64,000 nt of DNA from Prorocentrum cordatum (taxonomy: Eukaryota > Sar > Dinophyceae > Prorocentrales > Prorocentraceae): assembly GCA_963575745.1 (NCBI GenBank), contig CAUYUJ010017982.1, positions 325,913-389,912 of the forward strand, given 5' to 3'. A program made the position numbers and the translations under genes. A model generated the notes under the pieces. It was given only the letters and a program-made list of their open reading frames with translations, was not told the origin of the DNA and made no database searches. This document shows, piece by piece, positions 9,992 to 19,500 of the stretch. Within the stretch, counting starts at the first letter, position 1. The number at the start of each line of letters is the position of its first letter.

Positions 9992-10468
9992 GGCGCCCAT
10001 GCTGGCAGCGCGACAGCTGGCGCCTTCCAGCACGACAGCATGAACGCGATGATCAACTGCAGGCACCACTACGAGGTGGTGGCGAAGCTGCACCGGGCCG
10101 TGAGCGCCTACTTTTTAGTCAGCGGCCGCGGGCGAGCGCGCCAGCGGCGAGTCCAGTCAAAGCGGGCTGCGCGAACAGGCCACGCCTAACGCAGCAAGCC
10201 GAGGCCTCACGCCGTGAGCGCCTGCGAGGAGCGCCGGCGTCGGCTGCAGCCCGACAGCGCCGGGCCGAGCGCGCAGGTGGCCGAACCGAAGCAGGATGCG
10301 CTCGCAGAACAGCGCGGGGAGACCAGGCAACCGACCAGGTGGAGAGCCCTCCCAAGTGAGCCCGGGCTCCCCTCCCGGGACGGGCGGTCGGCGGGAAGCG
10401 GTTCTCTTCTCCCCCTGCTCGTTCTTCAATCGGCGAGGGGTCAAAATGCAGAACTGAGGGGAGAATGA
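9992..10468 (+). CDS. Possible exon split by a 114-bp insertion
   Basis: The plus frame through HDSMNAMINCRHHYEVVAKL and HRAVSA is protein-like up to about 10109. The same frame resumes at 10212 as CEERRRRLQPD..AQVAEPKQDALAEQRGE and runs to the TGA at 10466. Between them lies a dispersed element flanked by a 12-bp direct repeat. Removing element plus one repeat (114 bp) restores one continuous frame. Start and upstream exons are unknown; no domain is recognised. Confidence 0.35.
10110..10211 (+). mobile_element. 102-bp dispersed element with 12-bp target duplication
   Basis: CCGTGAGCGCCT occurs at 10098-10109 and 10212-10223. The interior begins ACTTTTTAGTCAGCGGCCGC and shares ~60 bp with the minus strand of 4100-4165. 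It carries an in-frame TAA relative to the flanking exon-like frame. Confidence 0.6.
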
Positions 10469-10522
10469 ATCCATGGGGCTTTGGATTGTGTTTCCTACTT
10501 TGGTTGATGGGTGCTGTTGCCA

Positions 10523-11095
10523 GGAGACCCGCTCCGGTTGCCAACAAAAACTGCGGGCTCCATAGGGAGGCGGCTCCCGCCTGAGACTTCCTCGCAATTC
10601 ACTCGCAAGCGAAGCTCCCGCCTGAGGCTTCTTCAAAATTCAAGTGTGAGGGGCCCGAAAGTGAAGACAATTACAGGATCTGGACGACCCACTCCGATTA
10701 CCAACATGAAGTGCGGGCTCCATAGTGAGACGGCTCCCACTTCCTTGCAATTCACTCGCAAGCGAAGCTCCCGCCTGAGGCTTCTTCAAAATCCAAGCGC
10801 GAGGAGCCCAAAAGTGACGATACTTACAGGATCTGGATTACCTGCTCTGGTTACCAACATGAAATGCGGGCTCCATCGGGAGGGTGCTCCCGCCCGAGAC
10901 TTCCTCGCAATTCACTCACAAGCGAGGCTCCCGTCTGAGGCTTCTTCAAAATTCAAAAGTGAGGGGCCCAAAAGCGACGACAGTTACAACATCTGGACGA
11001 CCCGCTCCGATTACCAACATGAAGTGCGGGCTCCACAGGGAGGGGGCTCCCGCCTGAGACTTCCTCGCAATCCACTCACAGACGAGGCCCCTTTT
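10523..11095 (+). repeat. ~160-bp tandem repeat, about 3.5 copies
   Basis: Unit starts at 10557, 10717, 10870 and 11030 (spacing 160, 153, 160). Each has GCTCCATAGGGAGG, CTCCCGCCTGAGACTTCCTC, GCAATTCACTCGCAAGCG, CTTCTTCAAAATTC and GGATCTGGACGACCC. A further copy lies at 58500-58650 and diverged relatives at 26590-27180. Confidence 0.85.
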
Positions 11096-11099
11096 GGTC

Positions 11100-11425
11100 G
11101 ATTCTCATGATGGGGTGGTGATAGTGATGACGATGGTGGTGTGCGCTGCTGATGACCGATGATCATGATGGGATCATGACATGATGACGACTGCGTGATG
11201 AGTGAATGTGGGTGAGTGAGAGGGTGAGTGGATGACGATGAGGGTTGATGATGCTGATGGAATGGTGGTAGTGATGATGATGGTAAATGGGACGATGATT
11301 GAAGGTGACGATGATGATGACTTGAAGAGTGGGTGTGAAGAGGACAGGGTGGGCGTGAGGACTACGCGGGGTGTCCTGACCAAACAAGAACCCCATCTAG
11401 GGTGTAGGGAAAAAGCACGACGAGT
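11100..11425 (+). repeat. GAT-rich tract plus a conserved 90-bp module
   Basis: 11100-11330 is built from GATGATGGTG/GACGATG triplets. 11335-11425 (GACAGGGTGGGCGTGAGGAC, CGCGGGGTG, AACCCCATCTAGG) recurs after the same two components at 59095-59165. So 10523-11425 and 58500-59200 are two copies of one composite repeat. Confidence 0.7.
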
Positions 11426-11550
11426 CCGGCGCCCAACTCGAGATCGACGCCAGCCATGGAGCAACAACAACTGCATAACGTATCTGTTTCGGTGTCCGTG
11501 CGGAGCTCCAAAAGTTTTTGTTGATGCAGGTTTTTCCTTATGGATGCCAG

Positions 11551-11763
11551 GGCTTCGCCGCCTACGACGAGCTCGAAGCCTACGGCGTGCTGTGCCTGCC
11601 AGAGGTCCTTCCGGCGCCTGGCCCAGGGGCAGACGACGCGGACGGCGCCTGGGCGGCGGCCGCTGGAGACGGCCAATGGGCCATGCCCCCTTGGGCGCTC
11701 CCTCCCGGAGTTGACCTGGGAACAAATCAAGATAAACGTTTAGATGTCCGCGCGGAATCTTGA
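11551..11763 (+). CDS. Possible terminal exon of unknown protein
   Basis: After a CCAG acceptor-like site, a 70-codon frame (GFAAYDELEAYGVLCLPEVL, then an acidic Ala/Asp/Trp-rich stretch, ending RLDVRAES) runs to TGA. Composition is acidic and non-repetitive, unlike the chance frames nearby. The remaining sequence to 12050 contains nothing recognised. Confidence 0.3.
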   Translation, partial: GFAAYDELEAYGVLCLPEVLPAPGPGADDADGAWAAAAGDGQWAMPPWALPPGVDLGTNQDKRLDVRAES

Positions 11764-12064
11764 GTCGGCGTCGGACCCCTCTCCCTGGCGCGTTCCGCGC
11801 CGCCAGGTGGGCCCCAGCGCCGATCCAAGAAATCCGGCGGGAGCTCCGAAAGTGTATGCTTATGCCGTCCTTCTCCTTTGAAAATGTGAAGATGGGAGGC
11901 CTCCCGGGATCCCCTCGGCATTCCCCCCCTACCTACCCCTTCGAGCTACGTCGCCGCGAACCCCTGCATCGTCACCAATGTTGGATTCGCCCGGAAATCC
12001 TGGACATGACGCCTAGCTTGAGGATGCCGAGAAGGCGCCGGAGAACAACGATCGCGTGCCAGAA

Positions 12065-12645
12065 GAGGACCAGCGACCAGCAGTGGATCAGCCACCACCA
12101 GTGGATCAGCGACCAGCAAGGTATCAGCGACCAGCAGTGGACCAGACACCAGCAGCAGTATGAATAGTTACCAGCAGAGAATCAGCGACCATCAGAGGAC
12201 CAACGACCAGCAGTGAACCGCGTACCAGCGGCGGCTCAGCAACCAGCAGCGGATCGAGTACCAGCAGTCAAGCTAGTACCAGCCAGCGATCAATTCCAGC
12301 AGCGAACCGCGTACTGGCAGAAGATCAGCGACCTTCTGTGGATCGTGGTTCAGCAGAGGATCGCGTTCGACGACCAGCAGCGGACTGTGCACCAGCAGTG
12401 GATCGATTAGCAGCAGAAGATCAGCAACAACCAGCGTATCAATGACGAGCAGGGGGCAGCGTATCAGTTGGGGGCCAACGACCAGCGGTGGACCGTCTAC
12501 CATCAGCGGATCAGCGACCAGCGATCGGTCAGTGACCAGCAGCGGAGCGAGTACCAGCAGGAGATCAGCGACTAGCAGCTGTTCGGGGACCCGCAGCGGA
12601 TCAGCGACCTGCAGTGGATCAGCGATCAGCAGTGGACCATCGACT
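12065..12645 (+). repeat. GACCAGCAGTGGATCAGC tandem array
   Basis: Degenerate 15-27 bp units with GACCAGCAG and GGATCAGCGACC cores over ~580 bp. The minus frame reads as LLVADPL repeats; I treat these as satellite artefacts. Confidence 0.8.
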
Positions 12646-12649
12646 TTTT

Positions 12650-13214
12650 TCCTCCGACGCAACACAACCCAAACCCGAGGCCTCGTGGTGCATACTATAA
12701 AGCCTGGACAGGGCAGGCAGGTGCGGAAAACTCAGCGCAACGCGTGGACAGCAGCGGCAAGAGCAGGGAGAGGGAACAGCGACGACGAGAGAGTATAACC
12801 GAGAGCAGCACGGAGAGGAGCAGGAAAGCGAGCAACAGTGGACCATACCATAGCGCAGTGGATAGAACACCAAATCCAAACCTCCCCGCCGGATGGGCTG
12901 GCGCGAAGGACACGTCCAGCACGACGGACCAACACCACAAGGCCACGCAACAGACACAGTGGTCGCCCCCATGTCCCGAAGACACGGCAGCGGTACAGCA
13001 AGCAGCCTCCCTTTCGCCAGGCTGGATCAGCCACCTCGACCAGCAGGGCGGCGCTGCTACCACCACGTGGCCATGAAAAAGACACAATGGACGCCGCCGT
13101 ACACCAGGCCCGCCGATACACCCCTTCGCAGTTGCCTTGAGAAGCCGCCGCGCCACGGAGGCATCGAGGAGGAACGCACCGACGAGAGCGACAAGGACGA
13201 CGACGGGCACGACG
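12650..13214. other. No supportable gene; hydrophobic minus-strand frame
   Basis: A minus-strand ORF (12695-13399) is Leu/Val-rich but is the complement of a better plus-strand frame. Plus-strand reading gives Arg/Thr/Pro-rich peptides without motifs. Confidence 0.3.
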
Positions 13215-13810
13215 ATGGACGAGGAAAGCGACGAGCCGAGCGAGCCCCAGATCATGTGCGCCGTATTGGAGGGATCTTCCTCAGAACCATGATCGACGAC
13301 GGAAAAGGACATCGCTGGGGTCCTCGCCACCAAGGCCACAGCCAAAGCCATTAAGCCAGCCCACAACCACTCTGGTGACGAGATGGTGCCCATAGACATG
13401 CAGGTTGTCGGCCACTACGAGGACGGAGAGGAGATAGTCCGCAAGTTAGGGCCCTCTGGCGCCATCAAGGCACTCCTGACCGCCAACGACTACTACAAGT
13501 AGCACAAGGCCCAGACACAAGCGGGCAAGCGGCCGAGGCCATGCTCCGCCGCACAGCTGCTACGGAGCCCAGTACCCATGCCAACCCAGCGGCGACAGCG
13601 AAGACGGCTACGAGGGCGGCATCGCATACAAGTGCGACGACATCTGGAAGGCAGAGTACCACGACTGGGCCAGCGTTGACTCGGGGAGCATCCCTAGAAG
13701 CCGAGATCGAGCAGCGCCTCAGCGCAGAAAACGGCAAGAAGGGCAAGAGCAAGCATGGCGAAGGCAGAAACAGGGGTAAAAAACGGCAGGGGCCGAGCGG
13801 ACGTACATGA
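13215..13810 (+). pseudogene. Decayed coding sequence with in-frame TGA, TAG and frame changes
   Basis: From an ATG at 13215 the frame reads MDEESDEPSEPQIMCAVLEG, meets TGA at 13290, and continues in the same frame (EKDIAGVLATKATAKAIKPA, VVGHYEDGEEIVRKLGPSGA, LTANDYYK) to TAG at 13500. A further protein-like piece (GYEGGIAYKCDDIWKAEYHD) follows in another frame, then LEAEIEQRLSAENGKKGKSK in a third. The composition is that of a soluble charged protein. Disabled gene, retrocopy, or an intron-containing gene that I have mis-joined are all possible. No family is recognised. Confidence 0.38.
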
Positions 13811-13879
13811 AGGCCGGCCAGAACCACGGGCCCACTGAGTCGACCCGCGCCCACCACGTCTCCATCTAGGGCTCCCAAC

Positions 13880-14035
13880 TTCGCGCTTCGCGCTCCGCGA
13901 AGCGCGAAGCGCGAATAACTTCGCGCTCTCGCGCCGCCCCCCCAAAGGGAGAAAAGGAGGACGAGGAGGAGGGGGAGGAGAAACGAGGACCGCGAAGCGC
14001 GAAGCGCGAATAACTTCGCGCCCTCGTGGGAGCCC
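13880..14035. repeat. Duplicated palindromic GCGAAGCGCGAA block
   Basis: GCGAAGCGCGAAGCGCGAAT followed by AACTTCGCGC occurs at about 13896 and 13996. The first copy is preceded by its own inverted repeat (TTCGCGCTTCGCGCTCC), giving a strong hairpin. Confidence 0.7.
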
Positions 14036-14201
14036 TTGTCCATGGCGCCGATGACGGGGCGCGCGGCCGTTGGCATCGGCATCGCCGCGGACGCCGACGA
14101 CGGCCACTGCGGCGGGGCACACTGCCGGGGGGCCCGTCCCCCTTCGACCCCCCCACTCCACCCCGAGCCTCCCTCGGGGCGGGATGCGGGAAGGACAGGT
14201 G

Positions 14202-14386
14202 TCGGCTACACGTAAGAGTGACCCTGGGTAAGAGTGACCTTTGGTGCGCGGCTTTTGTAGGGCCGCGGGGAGGCCAAATCCAGGCGCGCTAGCCGCTGCT
14301 ACCGCTTCGCGTTCGGCCATCTGGGGGCCCACCTGTGCCCGCACCAAAGGTCACTCCGGCGAAAGGTCATTCTTACGTCTAGTCGA
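14202..14386 (+). mobile_element. Inverted-repeat element, family A, copy 2 (185 bp)
   Basis: Starts TCGGCTACACGTAAGAGTG and ends ATTCTTACGTCTAGTCGA. It is flanked by AGGTG at 14197-14201 and 14387-14391. The duplication contains AG|GT, so on the plus strand exact splicing out of element plus one duplication would be possible. No clear coding frame was confirmed on either side. Confidence 0.88.
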
Positions 14387-14654
14387 AGGTGGCCCCTTCT
14401 CCTCCCCCCTCTCCGAAGCGGCCACGGCCATGGAAACAGCCTCCGCCGGCGCGCGAGGGGTCCCGAGAGCGGCGCGCGCGGGGTCCGCGGGGCGTGAGGG
14501 CGGCGCGGCTCGGATGGGGGCACCTGCGGAAGCAGAGTGCGGCGGCAGAGGGGAGATGCGGAGCGAACGTCCACTTGCGGACGTGGTGCTTCATGCGCGG
14601 CGGCTGGAGCCGAGCCTCAGAGCGAAGCGGGCGGCCTTCACCACGTTGATGTGG

Positions 14655-14930
14655 GTGTGGTAGTTGAGGAAGAGGAGGAGAGAGTGGGCACGGAGGAGAG
14701 GGAAGAGAGGAGAGGAAGAGAGAAGAGAAGAGGAGGACGATGGGGATGACGGAAAGGGAGAGCGGTGGAGGAGGAGGTGGAGGAGGAGGAGGAGGAGGAG
14801 GAGGGAGGACAGGGCGAAGGGAAGGACGGGAGAGGGGAAGGACGGGAGCGAAGGGAAGGACGGGAGAGGGAGCAGGCGGAGGCGTGGCCGCGAAGAGGAG
14901 CAGCATCGCAGGCAGCACAAGGCGGGGCGT
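14655..14930. repeat. GGA/GAAGGA purine tract
   Basis: About 270 bp of GGA, GAGAGG and GGGAAGG units. The 270 bp upstream (14387-14655) is GC-rich with no recognisable gene. Confidence 0.75.
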
Positions 14931-15400
14931 GAGTCGGGGACCATCCTGCGCTCTCCGTCGGGCGCCGCGGGCATTGGCAACCGGTCTTTGCGGGCCTCGC
15001 GTCCCTGGCCTGACTGGCGCGCTCTGCGTGCAACCCGCGCGGGCCACCGCGCGGACACCTCCCGCCGTCGCGAGAAAGGTCGCGCCGCGCAGGAGGCTCT
15101 CCTCGCAGGCCTCGAGGCTGACACCAACACCAATATCGGCGGTGTGCCTCAACCGACGGAAGAAGATCCCGATCTCGGCGAAGGTGGTACTATTCTGGCT
15201 TCCAAGGTGACCGAAATATTGCCAGCAACCCCGAAATCTAGGATCATGCTCCCCCTGTGGAGGCAAACCCCTGTGTTGGTGTTGCTGTCCATTTCCAGGC
15301 CTCCAATCCTCGCGGATCTGTCAGCCCCTGGGCGGGGCAGTCCCTGGGAAAGGGTCGGGAGCTCCGCCCCCAGGGCCCCGATTTAGCGGGCGAAGCACAA
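14931..15400. other. No gene recognised
   Basis: GC-rich unique-looking sequence. A plus frame around 15050-15180 is open but without motifs. Confidence 0.35.
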
Positions 15401-15544
15401 TATAATTTAAACTTTTCCGCCGTCGGGGACGCCAGTCCCCCAGGCGGCTGGAAAGTTTATACCCCTACGTGGCACCAGAAAGATGTAAACCTTCCAGCCT
15501 CCCGGGGGCAGACGTCCCCGAGGGCGGAAAAGTTTGCTTTATAC
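15401..15544. mobile_element. Fold-back element with ~50-bp inverted arms
   Basis: 15409-15460 (AAACTTTTCCGCC..TCGGGGACG..GGCTGGAAAGTTTA) is the near-perfect reverse complement of 15485-15534, with about 25 bp between. The arms may extend outward to TATAA on each side. No matching second copy was noticed in the window. Confidence 0.75.
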
Positions 15545-16500
15545 CGTTCTTCGCCCCCTACTCGACGCGGGCCTGGAGGGAGGGCGAACTAGACAGCGGA
15601 AGCACCTCCGTCTCTGGCCGTTCCATGCTCGCCTGAGGTCTTCAGGCCGAGGAGGAGCGGCCTGAAACGGCGCTGGCAAATACTGGCTGGCTGGCCGGCC
15701 GAGCGGGGCTCTCACACGTCCGGCCGGCTGCCCAGCGACACGCCGCCAGCGCTGGCGAACACGGCCTTCGATGGTGTCCCGAACGGGTTGCCGCCCTGGG
15801 CCGAGCCGGCGCCAGCGACCACGGGGCTCCTCCGGGGGAGGGGGTAGGAGGCAAGCATGCCCCGACTCTTGCAAGAGGGAGCGGGCGGAGGGCAGCATGG
15901 GGCAAGCTCTGCTCGCCGCGGGGCTCCATGTGTCGCTCTGGCAGGCAGGGAGCGGGTGCAGTCGACCTGAAGTCAAGCCACCTCCGCCACCGCCCAATGC
16001 CATCACGACAACTCGCCACCTCCCAATGCCACCACTGATGGGGCCGGGTGAGAGGGGGGGCAGCCTCTTGGGGACGCCCAAGGACTTCCTTGGTGCCATC
16101 GTGGGGAGGCAAGGGTGAGGGGGGGGACCGGGGCAGACGGACGACCGAAAAAAAGAAGAGGCCCCGAACTTTAGCACACAGCCGCGCCAGGTAATGCCAT
16201 GCCGATGCGGATACCCCCTTCCGTCGATTTCGCCTCTTGGGGGAGGGGGCCTGGTCGCTGCGGCCGGACTCGTCTCAGGATCCTTGTCAGAACACACCCC
16301 ATGAGAGGTCCATGGGCCACCTGACTTCGAGAGCCGCGCCCCGCGCAGCGCAACGCGCGGCCGAATACCTTTGCGCCCTCATGCCGCCAACCTGGAGACG
16401 GCTGTTCGGCGGCCCCAGCCGCGATGCGCGATTCGCGTTTATCGTACAACCCCTGCGGGCGACGCGGCGCCCCAGAGTCAGAGTCTCTGCGCTGCCATAA
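15545..16500. other. No gene recognised
   Basis: GC-rich sequence downstream of the EH-domain gene. Frames are open on both strands with Pro/Arg/Gly-rich, motif-free translations. It may hold the gene's 3' untranslated region. Confidence 0.35.
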
Positions 16501-16508
16501 CGAACGCT

Positions 16509-19500
16509 TCAGCAGCAACGAAGGTTCGTGGCCATTGCAAGACTCGGCCACGCATAGGTTCCACGAGCTCGATCAAGCGAGCGGCCCGAACGCCAGAGCC
16601 CCTCGTGAGCCCAGAGCAAAAGCGGCATCGGCATCTTTCTCGCCCCCCCACGGCTCCACGTGTTGGTGCCAGTGTCCTGCTGCATCTGGCGGAAGTACCT
16701 GCGCGCGGGAGCAGATGTTCGACGCTGGCGGCGCAGGGGGGGGGGCGACAGCGCGGAGCGCCAGGGTGTGGGGCCCCTCGAAAGGGCCCCGAGCCTGGCC
16801 GAGGCGGGCGGGCTCCCCCGATCCGTTGTTGAGGCTCATCCGTTGTTTCGGCCGGCGCCGGACCTCTCGCGCATCGCGGCCTCCTTCAACTCCACCTCGG
16901 AGGCCTGCATCTCCCGCCGCATGCGCCGCAGCTTGTTGTCCGCCTCGGAGTGCCTCCGCACCTCCTGCTGCACCAGCTCCCTCTCCCTCGCCACCTGGAG
17001 CTGCAGCGCGCCCTGCTGCTGCTTCAGGACGTTGGTGTCCACCTCGATGTCGTCGTTGGACTTCTGGAGGCGGTCGCCGACGTCCACGATAGCGTCCAGC
17101 AGCTGCTGCTCGAGCTTGGCGATGCCCTCCAAGAACCTCCGCTGCGCCGCGAAGTGGCTGCGGGCCCCGAGCAGCTTCTGGCTCTCCAGGTCCAGGCCGC
17201 GCCGCTGCCCGTGGGCCGCGTCGAGCTGCTCCTTCAGCTTGAGGATCTCGTACTCGACCTCGCGGAGCCTCCCCATGACCTGCTGCGGCTGCACGCAAGG
17301 GCTGCCTCCCCTGGGCAAGAGGGGCCCTCGGTGCGCGGAAGGGAGCCGTGGGGAAGGGGGGGGAAGGCAAGCCCAAGCGCGCAAACCGCTGCACGGCGGG
17401 CCCCCCCGTAGGGCACGTACCGAGGGGTCACTCCGGCGAGAAAGGTCGCTCTCCGCGCACACCCCAGACCTCGTGCTTCTCACGCTCCTGCCGGGCCACC
17501 CCAGGCTCCATCTGCTCGAACTCCTCCTGGGCCTCGGCGCCCTCGTCCTGCAGCTCCTGGGTCTCCCTGGCCACGTGCGCCGCGGCCTCCCCGTCGGCCC
17601 TCCTCATCGCCCTCATGTGGTCCTTCACCGCCTGCAGCTGCAGCTTGTAGTCGGAGACCTTCTCCGCGGCGGTGTCCTCCGCCCCCTCCATGTTGTGCAC
17701 CGCCTGCGGTGCGGGCATCAAACATAGAGGCGGACCGCACATGGTAGCGCTCTGCCGTGCGAGGCGCTGGCCGCGCTCGGCAGAGCGCTACCGTAGCTCG
17801 GCCATCCCTGGCACGCTGTGCGGCGGTGGGAGGTAGGCCCCACGAGCCTTCTCGAAGTCCACGAGCTCCAGGCGGAGGTCGAACTCGAGCTCCGGAGTTG
17901 CCGGCGCCACGCGGGCGTAGGCGCTGTCGTCCTGCAGCTTCTCGCGGCGCCTCTGCCACTGGCCGCTGTTCAGGCCGTCGATGTCCACGCGCACCTTGCC
18001 CAGGCAGGACGGGGCGGCGCCGGGCACGGAGACGGCGAACACCTGCAGCTCCAGCAAGGTGTCCAGGGGCTCCAGGTAGAAGGTGAAGACGTTGCCGGTG
18101 TTCCAGGTGGGGTTCAGGTTGTTCGGGTCCGAGGCCATGCTGACGGACGGGGTCCGGTGCTTGACCTTGCCGATCTGGACCACGACGTACGGCTCCACGT
18201 CGAAGTCGGGGGAGCGCGAGAGGCCGCCAGTGTACTTCATCAGGCCCACGTTCCGGCCCATGAGGTTGTACGCGTTGTTGATGGTGACAAACAGCGTCCT
18301 CGTGCCCTTCGCGCGGTCCAGCGCCTGATGCACCTCGGCGGCACGGGCGTCGCTAGAGATGTCGAAGCGAACCTCCTCCTCCTCCTTGTCCTTCTTCTTT
18401 TCTTTCTTCTCCTTCTTCTGCTTCTTCTCTGAGACCTGTGAGACCTGCCTCGCCAGGGCCTCCCCGACCTCGCCTGGTGTTCCGAACTCCCCCGCGTCTA
18501 TGAATCCGTCTGCATTGGCGTCGAAGGCTCCGAACCCGCCTAGGGCGTCGGTGGCCCCGAAAGTGTCAGGCTCCACCGCCGCCGGCGCGGGCTCCACTGC
18601 CGCTGGCTCAGGCTCTACCGCCGCTGGTTCAGGCTCCACCGCCGCTGGCGCGGGCTCCACCGCCGCTGGCGCGGGCTCCACCGCCGCTGGCTCGGGCTCC
18701 ACCGCCGCTGGCGCGGTCTCGGAGACCTCGTCGGGGCCCCGTGGTCTCCTGTAGCCCTGGAAGTCTGGCAGCGCCTGGGGCTGCACCGCGACCAGGCCCG
18801 CATGCGGCTCCTGTCCAGCCTGCGCATGCGCCACCAGCCGCATGGCCGCGCTCCATCCACTCGGGTCCAGGACGCCGTTCTGGTCCCTGTCGGCAATGTG
18901 CCAGATGCTGCTCAGCGTCTCCTCTGGGACGCCGCTCGTCATCATGAACGCCGCGCCCCCCCCGCCATCGATGACGCCGTTGCCGTCACGGTCGACGTAC
19001 TGGAAGAGCTGGGCGTAGTACTCCTGCTCCTCTGGCGAGTACGAGGGCGCCCCAGTGTCCTCCAGGACCATCGACACACTGAGCGCGCCGACGCCCTCCT
19101 CCAGGGTGACGGGGAACTCCTGGGGCTCCCCAGGTTGCAGGCCCAGGGAGAAGATGTCGGTGGGGCCGACGCTCCCCAGCGGCGCCCCCGCGGCAGCGCC
19201 GTCGTAGACCTGCAGCGTGAGGCCTTGGGGCTCCCCGGTGAGCCGGAACGTGAACTCGTTGTCGGCCTCCCACACCGGGTCCGGGCTGCTGGCGACCTCC
19301 GGCGTCTGGAACACCTGGTCGCCCACGCTCGCCACGACGAACGGGCTGACGGCGCGCTCACCGCCGCCGAGGCCCTGCCCGGCGTTCACTCTCAGGCGCA
19401 GGACGGGGCCCTCGAATGCCGGCGCGGCGTCCGCGGGGGGCGCGGCGTCCGCAGGGGGCGCGGCGTCCGCGGGGGGCGCGGCCGCCGCGTCCATGGGCGC

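Noticed and set aside
12695-13399. 235-codon hydrophobic minus-strand frame resembling a membrane protein
   Set aside because: It is the complement of a plus-strand frame with better composition (13215-13500) and of a GAC/CAG-rich stretch, which gives Val/Leu/Ser on the other strand.
16573-17394. 273-codon minus-strand frame over the coiled-coil exons
   Set aside because: Wrong frame: Arg/Ala-rich translation, whereas the overlapping frame gives a clean heptad coiled coil that continues in phase from exon 2.
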